NCBI RefSeq assembly: GCF_014206975.1
Contig: NZ_JACHOU010000002.1
Location: 620,001 to 684,000, forward strand
From: Aminobacter aganoensis
Lineage (GTDB): Bacteria > Pseudomonadota > Alphaproteobacteria > Rhizobiales > Rhizobiaceae
Reading direction: 5' to 3'
DNA length: 64,000 bases
The position numbers were made by a program, and so were the translations under genes. Below are positions 42,305-51,453 of the stretch, piece after piece (the first letter of the stretch is position 1; each line of letters starts with the position of its first letter). Below the pieces are notes generated by a model. It was not told where the DNA came from, did not search any database, and saw only the letters and a list, made by a program, of their open reading frames with translations.

Positions 42305-43357
42305 TTACGGGATGAGCACGGCGCGGCCGTGGATCTTGCCGTTGTTGAGGTCGTGCAGCGCGCGGTTGGCATCGGCGAGGCGATACTCGACGGTCGTCAG
42401 CTCGACGAGACCGCGGTCGGCAAGCGCCATCAACTCGACCAGCTCGGCCCAGGTGCCGACCAGGTTGCCGATGATGTTCTTCTCGGTAATCACCATGTCC
42501 ACCGTGGGCACGCGGATGTCCTCGCCATAGCCGACGACATAATAGCTGCCCATCGGCCGTGTCATGGCGAGGCCCTTGGTGGTGGTGCCACGCTCGCCGA
42601 CGAAGTCGATGACAGCCTCGGCGCCCTGCCCCTCGGTCAAGGACAGCACAGCCTCGACCTCGTTGCCGTCGGCAAGGACCAGCTTGTCGGCGCCGATCTT
42701 GGCGGCCAGTGCCAGCGAAGCCTCCGACTTGTCGACGACGACGACATCTGCCGCACACATCGCCTTCAGGCACTGGATTCCGATATGGCCGAGGCCGCCG
42801 GCACCGATGACGACGCAGGTCTCGCCAGGCAGCAGATGGCGGGTCGCCTTCTTGACCGCACGGTAGGCCGTCAGGCCGGCGTCGGCATAAGGCGCGACTT
42901 CCTTGGGCGACAGCGTCTTCGGCAGCGGCACGATGTTGCGTTCGGAGGTGCAGAGATACTCGGCATAGCCGCCGTTGCAATCAAGGCCGGGGAACTTGCC
43001 AGGCCCGTGCATGTCGAAGCCGCGCCGGCAGGCCAGGCAGGTGCCGCCCGAGATCTTGGGATGGACAATCACCGGGTCGCCGACCTTGATGCCTTCGACC
43101 TCCTTGCCCACCGCCTCGACCCAGCCGGCATTCTCGTGACCCATGATCAGCGGCAGCAGCTGGCTGCCGTTGGGGTCCATGTGCGGACGCCAGACGCCCT
43201 CGATGATGTGCAGGTCTGTTCGGCACACGCCGGCGCCGCCGATGCGCACGATGACATCGGTCGACTTGTTGATCTTCGGGTCGGGGACCTCCTGAAGCGA
43301 CACCCACTCGTCGGCCTTCAGGCTGTCATCGTAGTTGGTCAGAACCTGCGCTTTCAT
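42305..43357 (-). CDS. Zinc-dependent alcohol dehydrogenase
   Basis: A 350-residue medium-chain dehydrogenase. Catalytic zinc ligands are Cys45 (GVCRTDLH), His74 (GHENAG) and the later Cys in its usual region. The NAD-binding motif is VIGAGGLGHIGIQCLK. The structural-zinc lobe is altered: GGTCLACRRGFDMHGPGKFPGLDC has Gly in place of the first canonical Cys and His near the last one. With its own sigma-54 promoter and its place beside the diiron monooxygenase, it probably oxidises the alcohol made by that enzyme, as adh genes do in propane clusters. Specificity for primary or secondary alcohols is unknown. Confidence 0.92.
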   Translation of the reverse strand: MKAQVLTNYDDSLKADEWVSLQEVPDPKINKSTDVIVRIGGAGVCRTDLHIIEGVWRPHMDPNGSQLLPLIMGHENAGWVEAVGKEVEGIKVGDPVIVHPKISGGTCLACRRGFDMHGPGKFPGLDCNGGYAEYLCTSERNIVPLPKTLSPKEVAPYADAGLTAYRAVKKATRHLLPGETCVVIGAGGLGHIGIQCLKAMCAADVVVVDKSEASLALAAKIGADKLVLADGNEVEAVLSLTEGQGAEAVIDFVGERGTTTKGLAMTRPMGSYYVVGYGEDIRVPTVDMVITEKNIIGNLVGTWAELVELMALADRGLVELTTVEYRLADANRALHDLNNGKIHGRAVLIP

Positions 43358-43409
43358 CTTCTTCTCCCTTGCCGCCGGAATCCTCGACCCGGCCGTCGCC
43401 AGAGAGCGT

Positions 43410-43425
43410 GGCAAGTTGCGTGCCA
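43410..43425 (-). promoter_or_regulatory. Sigma-54 promoter of the alcohol dehydrogenase gene
   Basis: On the minus strand TGGCACGCAACTTGCC fits TGGCAC-N5-TTGC with the GG and GC dinucleotides at the right spacing. It is about 50 bases before the dehydrogenase start. The same class of promoter precedes prmA. Confidence 0.85.
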
Positions 43426-43428
43426 GTA

Positions 43429-43439
43429 TGTAAAATACA
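43429..43439. promoter_or_regulatory. TGTA/TACA inverted repeat next to the dehydrogenase promoter
   Basis: TGTAAAATACA is a perfect 4-base-arm palindrome four bases upstream of the -24 element, and it shares its half-site with the repeats before prmA. It is too close for a classical enhancer, so it may serve autoregulation of the divergent activator gene. GAACGTTC at 43492-43499 is a further palindrome in the same gap. Confidence 0.45.
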
Positions 43440-43586
43440 ATAAAATCAGATATTTGTTCCATAAACGCCAACTCATGCCCGTTCGCCAACTGAACGTTCG
43501 GGCGAATGGACTGTGCAGTTTCTGGCTATCTCAAATCCGCTGTTTCGGCCGGGCCTTCGGGCCGGCACGGACGCCTGGGAGGACCC

Positions 43587-45443
43587 ATGCAATACCTGTC
43601 TGGAATTGATCGCGCCCGCGCGGCACTCGAACGCGGCGACCGCTTTCCTGCCGGCGCCCTGTCTGCGGCCGTCGCAGAGAGCTGGCAGCGCTGCCGCGAC
43701 CTCGGTCTTGATCCGCGCGCCACGCCGCAAGGCAACGTCATCGCCTTTTCCGACGTCAACCGCCGGCGCGAAACGAACGCTGCCCTGCGGCGCCTGGCGC
43801 TGGCCGAGATGCAACTGCTCCATTCCCAGATTGCAGGCTCAAATTTCATGATCGCCCTGGGCGACGCCGACGGCGTGGTGCTCGACACGATCAGCGACCA
43901 GCGCTTTGCCGACAGCGCGGCCGGGCGTTCGATCATTCCCGGAAGCGTCTGGAACGAGAGCGACCGCGGCACCAACGCGCTCGGCCTGGCAGCGCTGAGG
44001 CGCGAGCCGGTCGCCATATACGGGCGCGAGCATTACTTTTCCTGCCACGGACATTTGAGCTGCATGGCCGCCCCGATCCTCGATCCCGGCGGCCATGTTC
44101 TCGGATTGCTCGACGCCTCCTGCTCGGAAGAAGCACGCCAGCAACACACCCATGCGCTGGTGAGGATGGCCGCCGCCCAGATCGAAAACGGCCTGATCTT
44201 CCAGGAGCGTGCCGAAAGCTTCATCTTCGCCTTCCATCCGCGCGTGGAATATCTCGACACGCTGTCGGCCGGGCTTCTGGCCGTCTCCCAGGACGGAGAG
44301 GTCTTGTCGATCAACCGTCCCGGCGTCCACCTCCTGACCGGGCTGCCGGCAACACTCGGCATCCATTTCGACGGATTGTTCGAGGCGGGTTTCGGCACGG
44401 CGATGGACGGCCTGCTAAGCGGAGGCGTCATTCGCATACGCGATCGCGCCGGCAGCGGCGTGTTCATGGTTTGCCGTCAAATCGGCCAGCGTGGCATCGT
44501 CGAAAGGCCGCAACGCGCACGCGCGGTGCCGGCCGTGCTCAGCTCGCCAGGCACACCGGACTTCGTGTGCGAGGATCCCGCGCTCAAGCGGTCGGTAGCC
44601 GACCTGGCGAGGGCGGTGGCGCTGCGCATGCCGATCCATGTGGCGGGCGAAACCGGCACCGGCAAAGAACTGATGGCGCGGCACGTTCACGATCTCAGCG
44701 GCAGGAAGGGCGAATTCGTGGCATTGAACTGCGGCGCGGTGCCGGAGGCCTTGTTCATTGCCGAGATCTTTGGACACGAGCGCGGGGCCTACACCAATGC
44801 GCGCGCCGACGGCGCTCCGGGTCTGGCCCGGACGGCCGACCGCGGCACGCTGTTCCTGGACGAGGTCGGCGACATCCCGGCTTCCGCCCAGACGGCCCTG
44901 TTGCGCTTCCTCGACAGCATGGAAGTACGCGCGGTTGGCAGCCAGAAGACGCACAAGGTCGACGTGCAGATCGTCTCGGCGACGAACCGCAACCTCGAGG
45001 AGATGGTCGCGTCACGCGAGTTCCGCGCCGATCTGCTCTATCGCCTCAACGCCTATACCGTGCGCATGCCGCCGCTGCGGTCCCGGTCGGACTTCGCCCT
45101 TGTCGTCCAGCATCTCATGCAGAAGATCGCGCCGGGCACGGCGATCACCGATGCCGCGATCGCGCGGTTGTCGCTGCGCAGTTGGCCTGGCAACATCCGC
45201 GAGCTCCAGTCGGTCCTGCAGCGTGCGCTGGTGCGGCAGCATCTCGAATTTGTCGACGAAGAATCCTTCACCGAGCGAGAAACAGCGCCAGAGGACAGCT
45301 GCGAGGATTGCCGCGGCCACGCATTGAGCCGGCACAAGTGCCGCGAGATCAGGAGCGTGTTTCGTGCCTCGGGTGACAACGTCTCGAAGACAGCGCGGAT
45401 GCTGGGCCTCTCCCGAACCACGGTCTACAAGCACGTCCGCTGA
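43587..45443 (+). CDS. AcoR/MimR-like sigma-54-dependent activator of the monooxygenase cluster
   Basis: A 618-residue enhancer-binding protein. Residues about 60-190 are a GAF-type sensor (RGTNALGLAALRREPVAIYGREHYFSCHGHLSCMAAPIL). The AAA+ domain is at about 325-545, with GETGTGKELM and LFLDEVGDI. A cysteine-rich linker CEDCRGHALSRHKC precedes the Fis helix NVSKTARMLGLSRTTVYKHV. The sigma-54 contact loop is GAYTNA near residue 400 instead of GAFTGA, a marked change. The ATG at 43587 has GGGAGGA upstream. It is divergent from the dehydrogenase gene and most likely activates both sigma-54 promoters in response to a substrate or product. Confidence 0.93.
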   Translation: MQYLSGIDRARAALERGDRFPAGALSAAVAESWQRCRDLGLDPRATPQGNVIAFSDVNRRRETNAALRRLALAEMQLLHSQIAGSNFMIALGDADGVVLDTISDQRFADSAAGRSIIPGSVWNESDRGTNALGLAALRREPVAIYGREHYFSCHGHLSCMAAPILDPGGHVLGLLDASCSEEARQQHTHALVRMAAAQIENGLIFQERAESFIFAFHPRVEYLDTLSAGLLAVSQDGEVLSINRPGVHLLTGLPATLGIHFDGLFEAGFGTAMDGLLSGGVIRIRDRAGSGVFMVCRQIGQRGIVERPQRARAVPAVLSSPGTPDFVCEDPALKRSVADLARAVALRMPIHVAGETGTGKELMARHVHDLSGRKGEFVALNCGAVPEALFIAEIFGHERGAYTNARADGAPGLARTADRGTLFLDEVGDIPASAQTALLRFLDSMEVRAVGSQKTHKVDVQIVSATNRNLEEMVASREFRADLLYRLNAYTVRMPPLRSRSDFALVVQHLMQKIAPGTAITDAAIARLSLRSWPGNIRELQSVLQRALVRQHLEFVDEESFTERETAPEDSCEDCRGHALSRHKCREIRSVFRASGDNVSKTARMLGLSRTTVYKHVR

Positions 45444-46690
45444 CTTGGCAGCTGACTGCGAGCTTCCCCGCAACTCGCAGGAGCGCCGAAGCGCACTCCA
45501 AGGCACGCGGCGCCGAAATGGCTAAGTCACTAGCTCGCCGAAACGACGCTATTGCCGTTGTTTGCCCGTCACTCCCACTCCATCATCAACAAGACGGCTT
45601 AGATATTGAAATTCAATATTCTTTTCCACAAGCAGAATCAAAAACACCGTCGCTTTTACCGTCAAATCTAACTATCGTCTATCATTGAGGAATTTTGGGC
45701 CGCCAAGCTCGGCATTCATGTCGCGTCTTGCATCATCTATCGGTAGCGGCAACATGTTGATAAGTAACTGATTTCTCTATCTTTGCCAAATTCGCTCATA
45801 TGGGGTGCCCGATTTCGCTACATCATCAACAGGCTTATCAAGCCAAGTAGCCGATTCGTAACTATATGATATAGAAGAAGAATTTCTCTTCTTTGTGAAC
45901 CTCTCCAACCGAAGAAAAATGACGGTAGATGGTTTTTGGCACCACTTCCTCACGATACCATGGACCTACCCCCTAGCCGGCAAGCGGTGCCGGGGTGCAT
46001 GCGGCGCATCGAACCTGGGAGCAGGAAGGCGGAGGAGAAGTGCACGACGGTCTGTGTGATGCGACTGGTCATGGCGGCGGTCTCCGCGGGAGCGCGCCCA
46101 TGCGTCTCCATATCGGTCCCCATCCGAACCGGAACGATGCCTGATGCTGCCAGTACGTCCGTGGCCAGCGCGGGCGCTCATTCCAGCTCGAATGAAGCGA
46201 CACGCCGCACCGCATTGGCACAAGGCGTTCGCTATCGACAATTCGGTGATGAATGGCGGGGCGCTGACACCGCGAAGCCAAAACTGCCAAATCAACGAGT
46301 TGTACAAATGCATGTTGATTAAGTTTTGAACGAGGCACGTGGCACGATTTATTTCTTCTTATTTCCGAGTGCAGGACAGACGGCCAGATTTAGTTATCGA
46401 TATTTTGGAGATTTCAGGAAATAAAATCCAGCGCTCCTATCATTCGCGTGCCGCAGGCGCTATATGGGTTGGGTGGCGATCCTCACATCGACCGCGGAAA
46501 GACCCTCAAAGCATCGCATGAGATTTCGCCTGCTCCGCAGCCGCATGGTCATTCGGCATGCGGCAGGCGTTCTGGAACCCAGCTCGACGAATTCCCGGCC
46601 CAACGGGCCGTCTCGTACATGCCGATTTCCGTGTCTCGACATCCGTCGACGCGGGAGCAATCGGAACATCGATCAGAAAGGGTTGATACC
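45444..46690. other. Gene-poor, AT-rich stretch of about 1.2 kb
   Basis: I see no convincing gene here. Base composition is clearly more AT-rich than in neighbouring genes, especially 45540-45960 and 46310-46460. It contains several palindromes and the repeated phrase CATCATCAACA near 45581 and 45821. Open frames at 45936-46322 and 45966-46313 have poor composition, and I reject them. It separates the monooxygenase locus from the stress-gene region and may mark an old insertion or island boundary. No tRNA or integrase was seen. Confidence 0.6.
45603..45619. repeat. Perfect AT-rich palindrome
   Basis: ATATTGAAATTCAATAT: 8-base arms around one A, inside the gene-poor stretch. It could be an operator or part of an old element end. 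Confidence 0.55.
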
Positions 46691-47080
46691 ATGGCCGTGC
46701 AGAGCGTGACGAAACGATCCTTCACTCAGCGTTGGGAAGCTACCAGCCGTCGAATCCGTGCTGTTCTTGTCCTGTGCCGGGGCGATCGTCGCCACTATGA
46801 TCGTCGGCTTCACTGGGGTGGCTGGGTGACCGGCGGCACATCACGCGCAACGGCGGCCACTGCGGGCGACATCGCGCGTGGAGAGCTGGCGTCGGCCATA
46901 TGCGTCGAAAGGTTCAACGCAGCGCCGGACGCGGCGGCAAAGCTCTCGGAGTTCAAGGCCCTGACTGACAGCTACAAAAAGCGGCAGTTCGTCGAAGCCG
47001 GCGGCTGGACGACGATGCCTGGGCGAACGACCTCGGACAGGCTCGCAGTCCAGGGTTGCGCCACCGCCCTTGCCGCATAA
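46691..47080 (+). pseudogene. Small membrane protein with two compensating frameshifts
   Basis: The frame from ATG 46691 starts like a common Hyphomicrobiales small membrane protein (FTQRWEA) and ends like it (GGWVTGGT, then GELASAICVERFNAAPD and FVEAGGWTTMPG). The middle in this frame (CRGDRRHYDRRLHW) is basic nonsense. The expected membrane span VLFLSCAGAIVATMIVGFTG is present in another frame at about 46758-46817. One frameshift near 46740-46757 and an opposite one near 46813-46818 restore the frame. Either the gene is inactive, or the base calls are wrong at two places. The family has no named function that I know. Confidence 0.65.
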
Positions 47081-47161
47081 CAGGCGACGCGAGATGCCGC
47101 CGGTCGCCGGGACTCCTTTCCTGGCGGGTCGGCGGGCCGACCACAACCAAGGAGCCCGACG

Positions 47162-47338
47162 ATGAGCCCCCACGACAAGAAGACCGACCCGGCACCGTCC
47201 TCAAAAGAGTTCGAAGAAACCGAGGAAAACCGCTTCGAACGCATTCGCAAGGCCGCGGCTGAAAGGCACAGGAAGGCGGATACCGATGGCACGCGCCGCC
47301 GCGCACGACAGACGGCGGAGGACAATCGCCTCATCTGA
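47162..47338 (+). CDS. Small charged hypothetical protein (58 residues)
   Basis: MSPHDKKTDPAPSSKEFEE is followed by a highly charged helical stretch (FERIRKAAAERHRKAD, then RRRARQTAEDNRLI). AAGGAG lies seven bases before the ATG, which supports translation. No membrane span or cysteine is present. It is one of a run of very small stress-region genes. Function unknown. Confidence 0.6.
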   Translation: MSPHDKKTDPAPSSKEFEETEENRFERIRKAAAERHRKADTDGTRRRARQTAEDNRLI

Positions 47339-47396
47339 GCACTCGGACCGTCGGCGTCACGACTGGACGTTCGCGATCCAACACAAGGAAGCCGTC

Positions 47397-47516
47397 ATGA
47401 AAAATCCGATCCTGCCTCAAATATACCTGTATGACTTCAGGAGCCTCTTCGTCAGGGTTTCGTTCGCGGCTGCAATCGCTTTCATTCTTTATTCCGTGCT
47501 GTTCGGGAGCCTATGA
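47397..47516 (+). CDS. Small membrane peptide (39 residues)
   Basis: MKNPILPQIYLYDFRSLFVR is followed by one hydrophobic span VSFAAAIAFILYSVLFG. AAGGAA precedes the ATG. It starts 58 bases after the 58-residue gene and could share its transcript. It has the shape of many single-span stress peptides. No name can be given. Confidence 0.55.
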   Translation: MKNPILPQIYLYDFRSLFVRVSFAAAIAFILYSVLFGSL

Positions 47517-48037
47517 CCGGCTTCCAGTGGTCGCGTTTGCGATGAGTATTCGTCTGGCGATTGACCGAGGCGGAATGCCGTGCCTGCTACCGGCCGGCGT
47601 GATGACCTGCTCGCGGGCGACAGCGGTTTGCCGCGGGCATATATAAGTCGACCTATTGCAGGCACACCGAACCAACAAAGATGGCGGCGGCGGCTCCGCG
47701 TGCCATTCCGCGATCCGGAGCCTTGGTCTAGGAAACATCGCGATGGTTGCAAGCGGATGCGGCCGCGGGACCCGGATGCTTCCGCTCCCCTCCCTCCTCG
47801 GCGATGTCCTTCATGTTGCGCTGAGGGTCACATAGCGATCGCTGTCAAACAGCCAACGTGGTCGCGCATATAGCCTGGAGCGAGAGGTGGCTGGCTTTAA
47901 AGGCTAGCCGGTCTCTGCTCGCCGATAGGCATAACGCGGATCGTCCCTCAAACCCGTTCCGTCAGGAAATCCTGTTTGGCGGATCGAACATCCGCTGCTG
48001 GCAGCAAGCCGGGAACAATCATGAAAAGTCGAGGCGA
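47517..48037. other. About 520 bases without a supported gene
   Basis: Frames present here on both strands (for instance 47489-47752 leftward, 47580-47873 rightward) have poor composition and no ribosome sites. An upstream in-frame extension of the nhaA frame is also non-coding in appearance. The stretch probably holds the nhaA promoter, but I see no clear consensus. Confidence 0.5.
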
Positions 48038-49360
48038 ATGAACAGCAATCTTGCGCAGCTCCCGAAGGAACCGGCGGATCTGTTCACGAGGCCGTTGACG
48101 CGGTTCCTGCGCATCGAGGCTATGGCAGGCGCTATCCTGCTTGTGTGCACGATCGTCGCACTGGTTCTCTCCAACACGGCCTGGTCGACGCAGTTTCTCG
48201 GCTTCTGGGAAACCAAAGCGGGGTTTAGCGTAGGCGGGATGGAATTCGTCCGCTCGCTGAAGCACTGGATCAACGACGGCCTGATGACGCTGTTCTTCTT
48301 CGTCGTCGCCCTCGAGCTGAAGCGCGAGCTCGTGCTGGGCGAATTGCGAAACCCGCGACGGGCCGCCTTTCCCCTCGCGGCCGCTCTCGGCGGGATGGTG
48401 GTGCCGGCCGGCCTGTTTCTGCTGCTGGTGGGCGACGAGCCGGGCGCGAGCGGCTGGGGCACCGTCATGTCGACGGACACGGCATTTGTCATCGGCTGCC
48501 TGGCGATTCTGGGCGCCCGCCTTCCGCACAGCTTGCGCCTGTTCCTCCTGTCCCTCGCCATCTTCGACGACGTCGGTGCGATCCTGGTGGTGGCGATCGC
48601 TTACGGCGGGACCTTGAACTGGATCGCGCTCGCGCTGGTGGCGCTGGGGCTCGCCATCGTGGCCGGGATGGCGCGTCTCGGCTTCCGCAGCATTCCCGTC
48701 TACTTCGCGATGGGCGGGCTGATATGGCTCGCGCTCGACGCATCGGGCGTTCATGCCACGCTCTCGGGGGTGATCCTCGGATTGATGACGCCGGCCCGGA
48801 GCTGGGTAAGCGACAGCCGCCTGCACGCGATCTTCGACCGCGTCGTCGCGTATCCTCCCGGCGCCCGATGGGGAGGCAACACGTCCGCCCGCCAGGATCT
48901 CCGCCGCGCCGGCATTGCAGCCCGCGAAGCCCTGTCCCCGATAGAGCGACTGGAGGTATCGCTTCATCCCTGGGTGGCGTTCACCATCATGCCGCTGTTC
49001 GCCTTGGCCAACGCCGGCGTTCCGATCGGCGCCACAGGGTTCGTCCCTGCGCTCGCAACTTCTATTTTCGTGGCCTTGGTGATCGGAAAGCCGATCGGGA
49101 TCGTTCTCTTCAGCTTCATGGCTGCCAAGATGCGTTTGGGCATCCGGCCGAGTGATTTGCCATGGAGCCTGCTGGCGGCCGGCAGCCTTTTGACCGGCAT
49201 CGGCTTCACCATGGCGCTGTTCATCGCCGAACTCGCTTTCGATCCGGGCCTGCTGAATTCCGCAAAGCTCGGCATCCTTGCGGCCTCCGTCGTCTCAGCC
49301 GCAATGGGCTTTCTCGCGTTGGTCTGGCTGACCTCCCGCGGCAGTCAAAATGCTGGCTAG
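48038..49360 (+). CDS. nhaA: Na+/H+ antiporter NhaA
   Basis: A 440-residue inner-membrane antiporter. LKHWINDGLMTLFFFVVALELKRELVLGELR is the NhaA hallmark. The ion-binding aspartate pair is in LAIFDDVGAILVVAIAY, and GTVMSTDTAFVIGCLAILG fits helix IV. About 12 spans are expected. The ATG at 48038 is selected because the family begins about 25 residues before the first span, and GAGGCGA precedes it. A longer in-frame start is rejected. NhaA exports sodium in exchange for protons at alkaline pH or high salt, which fits the stress theme of this region. Confidence 0.95.
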   Translation: MNSNLAQLPKEPADLFTRPLTRFLRIEAMAGAILLVCTIVALVLSNTAWSTQFLGFWETKAGFSVGGMEFVRSLKHWINDGLMTLFFFVVALELKRELVLGELRNPRRAAFPLAAALGGMVVPAGLFLLLVGDEPGASGWGTVMSTDTAFVIGCLAILGARLPHSLRLFLLSLAIFDDVGAILVVAIAYGGTLNWIALALVALGLAIVAGMARLGFRSIPVYFAMGGLIWLALDASGVHATLSGVILGLMTPARSWVSDSRLHAIFDRVVAYPPGARWGGNTSARQDLRRAGIAAREALSPIERLEVSLHPWVAFTIMPLFALANAGVPIGATGFVPALATSIFVALVIGKPIGIVLFSFMAAKMRLGIRPSDLPWSLLAAGSLLTGIGFTMALFIAELAFDPGLLNSAKLGILAASVVSAAMGFLALVWLTSRGSQNAG

Positions 49361-49500
49361 CTCCGCGGAGCGCCAAGGACCGGACAGGCTCGCATTACGG
49401 GCAGCGCCTGTTCGGCGATTTGATGAAACGAGAATTGTAAGGAAAACCGAAGACGGGCATCTTCCGCGGCGACCGGAAGCAAAGCTTGGCGCGGAGCCGG

Positions 49501-49875
49501 TCAGACCGCGACACCCAATTCAGCCAGCGTTCTTTGCAGGTCGCTGGTTCCCAGCGGCTTCCTGATGAACCGGCTGCCCGCCGGCATGTTCCCCGTGTTT
49601 GGACGCCTGTGGCCGGACACGACGATCAAATGGCATGGTGGCCAGCGGTTTCGAACCACAAAGGTCAAAGCGAGGCCGTCCATGGTTCCCGGCATGTCCA
49701 CATCCGTCACTACTGCCGTGACGGCGGGTTCGGACTCCAGGATCGCAATCGCCTCGTCGGCATTTGCCGCTTCAAGAACGGAATAGCCCAGCTTCTCAAG
49801 CATGTCCGCCAGATCCATGCGGATAAGGGGCTCGTCCTCGACGATCAGTATCTTGGCTGCGGGGTGGGAGGTCAC
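49501..49875 (-). CDS. Single-domain response regulator
   Basis: A CheY-like receiver of 124 residues counted from GTG 49875 (an ATG at 49920 is in frame but gives a poor N-terminus). KILIVEDEPLIRMDLADML has the acidic pair. Asp58 in VVTDVDMPGTMDG is the phosphorylation site. HLIVVSGHR has the Thr/Ser switch position, and the conserved Lys is in RFIRKPLG. No output domain is present. It is 126 bases from the leftward histidine kinase gene stop and on the same strand, so the two may form a phosphorelay. A degenerate relative lies at 63744. Confidence 0.88.
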   Translation of the reverse strand: MTSHPAAKILIVEDEPLIRMDLADMLEKLGYSVLEAANADEAIAILESEPAVTAVVTDVDMPGTMDGLALTFVVRNRWPPCHLIVVSGHRRPNTGNMPAGSRFIRKPLGTSDLQRTLAELGVAV

Positions 49876-50001
49876 TGAGGGGCTCCATGGATGCAGAAAT
49901 GCATCCAAGCCCCCGTGCATCGGGAATGGCAGCTCGCTGCAAGCAAGGGAAACCGCGCTTCTGTCCCTTTTGTTCCCTATGTACGTCGACTTTTGACCCC
50001 G

Positions 50002-51180
50002 CTATGGCGCGGGCATGTCGAATACAAACCGCGTCACGCCTGCGCCGGACGTCGCGGTCAACGTTCCGCCATGGGCCTTGGCGATCTCCGAGGCGATGAA
50101 CAGCCCCAGGCCCAGACCCTCGCCGTTGCGGTCACCTTCACCTCTCGCGAACGGCTCGAAGAGCGTTGCCAGGGTTTCCGTCGGGACTGGTGCGCCGCCG
50201 TTCTCGACGGCGAGTTCGAAGCCGGCCTTGTCCGCTTTCGCAGACACTCGGACCGGCTTGTCGGCATCGCCATAGCTCAGGGCGTTGCCGATCAGATTGG
50301 ACAGAAGCTGGGCGACGCGTCCGTGGTCCACCGGCACGGCTTCATCGAGCGAGAACTCGGCAACGATCGACCGGTCCGGATGCGCGGCCCGCAGTTCGTC
50401 GACAACCTGATCGAGCGTCCGCTCGAGATGGACATCCGCCTCCAGGTCGAGCGTCAGCCCGCCTCCCAATCGCGATCTCGCAAAGTCCGCGATGTTGTCG
50501 ACCAAGCCGCGCATGCGCAGAAGGCTTCCCTGCATCAGCAGCAGGATGCGTCTGCTGTCGGGTTCCGCCTCGTGCTTGCGCATCAGCATCTTGGTACCGG
50601 AGACGACGGACGCGAGCGGATTGCGCAGATCGTGGCCGAGCACGGCGATGAACTTTTCACGCATCGCGCCGAACGCGCGCTCCCTGGCGAGCAGCTGCTC
50701 GCTGATGGCGATCTGATCGATGGAGTCCAAGTGAGCGGCGATCAGCTCGGCGAAGAGCCTGAACATGCCGACGATCTCCGGGTCCTTCAGCCGGGCCGGC
50801 TTGGGATCGATGGCACACAGCGTCCCGAAGAACGACCCGTCCTTGCGCACGATCGGCATGGAGATGTAGCTCTGAAAGCCGTACATCGCTGGCGTCGGGT
50901 GGCCGCAGAATACCGGGTCATCGGCAACGTTGTTGATGATGACCGGCTCCCCGCTTTGCCGGATCTCATGGCAGATGGTGGTTTCGACCTGAAGCTCGCC
51001 GCCGGGCTGGAGCCCGAACGCGATGTGGTCGAGGACGCTGCAGGCGATCCATCGGCTGTCGGTGACGCGCGCGACAGCGGCGAATCCCATCCCCGTCGTG
51101 CGGCACACCACGTCGAGAATGGTGGGCACGGAGTCGATGTTCCCGATGGCATCGATATCCGCCTGATAGTCGCTTTTCAA
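50002..51180 (-). CDS. GAF-domain sensor histidine kinase
   Basis: A kinase of about 392 residues, cytoplasmic with no membrane span. Residues about 15-160 form a GAF domain ([32 protein letters not shown], then [21 protein letters not shown]). The phosphorylated His is near residue 183 in [13 protein letters not shown]. ATPase boxes are [14 protein letters not shown] and [24 protein letters not shown]. The start is uncertain; TTG at 51180 with TGGAAG upstream keeps the family-like part. A much longer in-frame extension runs antisense to rpsU and is rejected. It probably phosphorylates the nearby single-domain regulator. Confidence 0.88.
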   Translation of the reverse strand: MKSDYQADIDAIGNIDSVPTILDVVCRTTGMGFAAVARVTDSRWIACSVLDHIAFGLQPGGELQVETTICHEIRQSGEPVIINNVADDPVFCGHPTPAMYGFQSYISMPIVRKDGSFFGTLCAIDPKPARLKDPEIVGMFRLFAELIAAHLDSIDQIAISEQLLARERAFGAMREKFIAVLGHDLRNPLASVVSGTKMLMRKHEAEPDSRRILLLMQGSLLRMRGLVDNIADFARSRLGGGLTLDLEADVHLERTLDQVVDELRAAHPDRSIVAEFSLDEAVPVDHGRVAQLLSNLIGNALSYGDADKPVRVSAKADKAGFELAVENGGAPVPTETLATLFEPFARGEGDRNGEGLGLGLFIASEIAKAHGGTLTATSGAGVTRFVFDMPAP

Positions 51181-51453
51181 ATCCGGACTTCCAATGAGGA
51201 CGTGGCGGAGACGCTCCACACCAGTTGCGGGGCAAGGCAACCTCCGGCGCCATGTTTTCGTCCGTCCATAATGCGCCAGCGACGGATAGGTCGCAATTGG
51301 CAACGCAGCTGGACCAAGGAAACGGACGGGCTTTCGCAGATCCTGCAATCCCTTGTCGCCTTTCCCGTGAGAAGGACTATGGTGCCTGCTCACGGTTCGC
51401 CGCTTCGGCCCGCCGCAACGCCCGTGCACAGCATGGGCCAGCAGGGAGACCCG

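Noticed and set aside
45936-46322. Rightward frame of 128 codons and overlapping leftward frames in the AT-rich gap
   Set aside because: Poor composition and no ribosome site. A leftward stretch reading TVVHFSSAFLLPG near 45955-46145 looked like a gene remnant, but I could not name the family with any confidence.
47489-47873. Short frames on both strands after the 39-residue peptide gene
   Set aside because: No ribosome sites, Arg/Ser/Pro-rich products, no plausible fold.
49891-51453. Long rightward frame ending in rpsU
   Set aside because: Only the last 101 codons (from GTG 51454) are the S21 protein; the rest is antisense to the histidine kinase.
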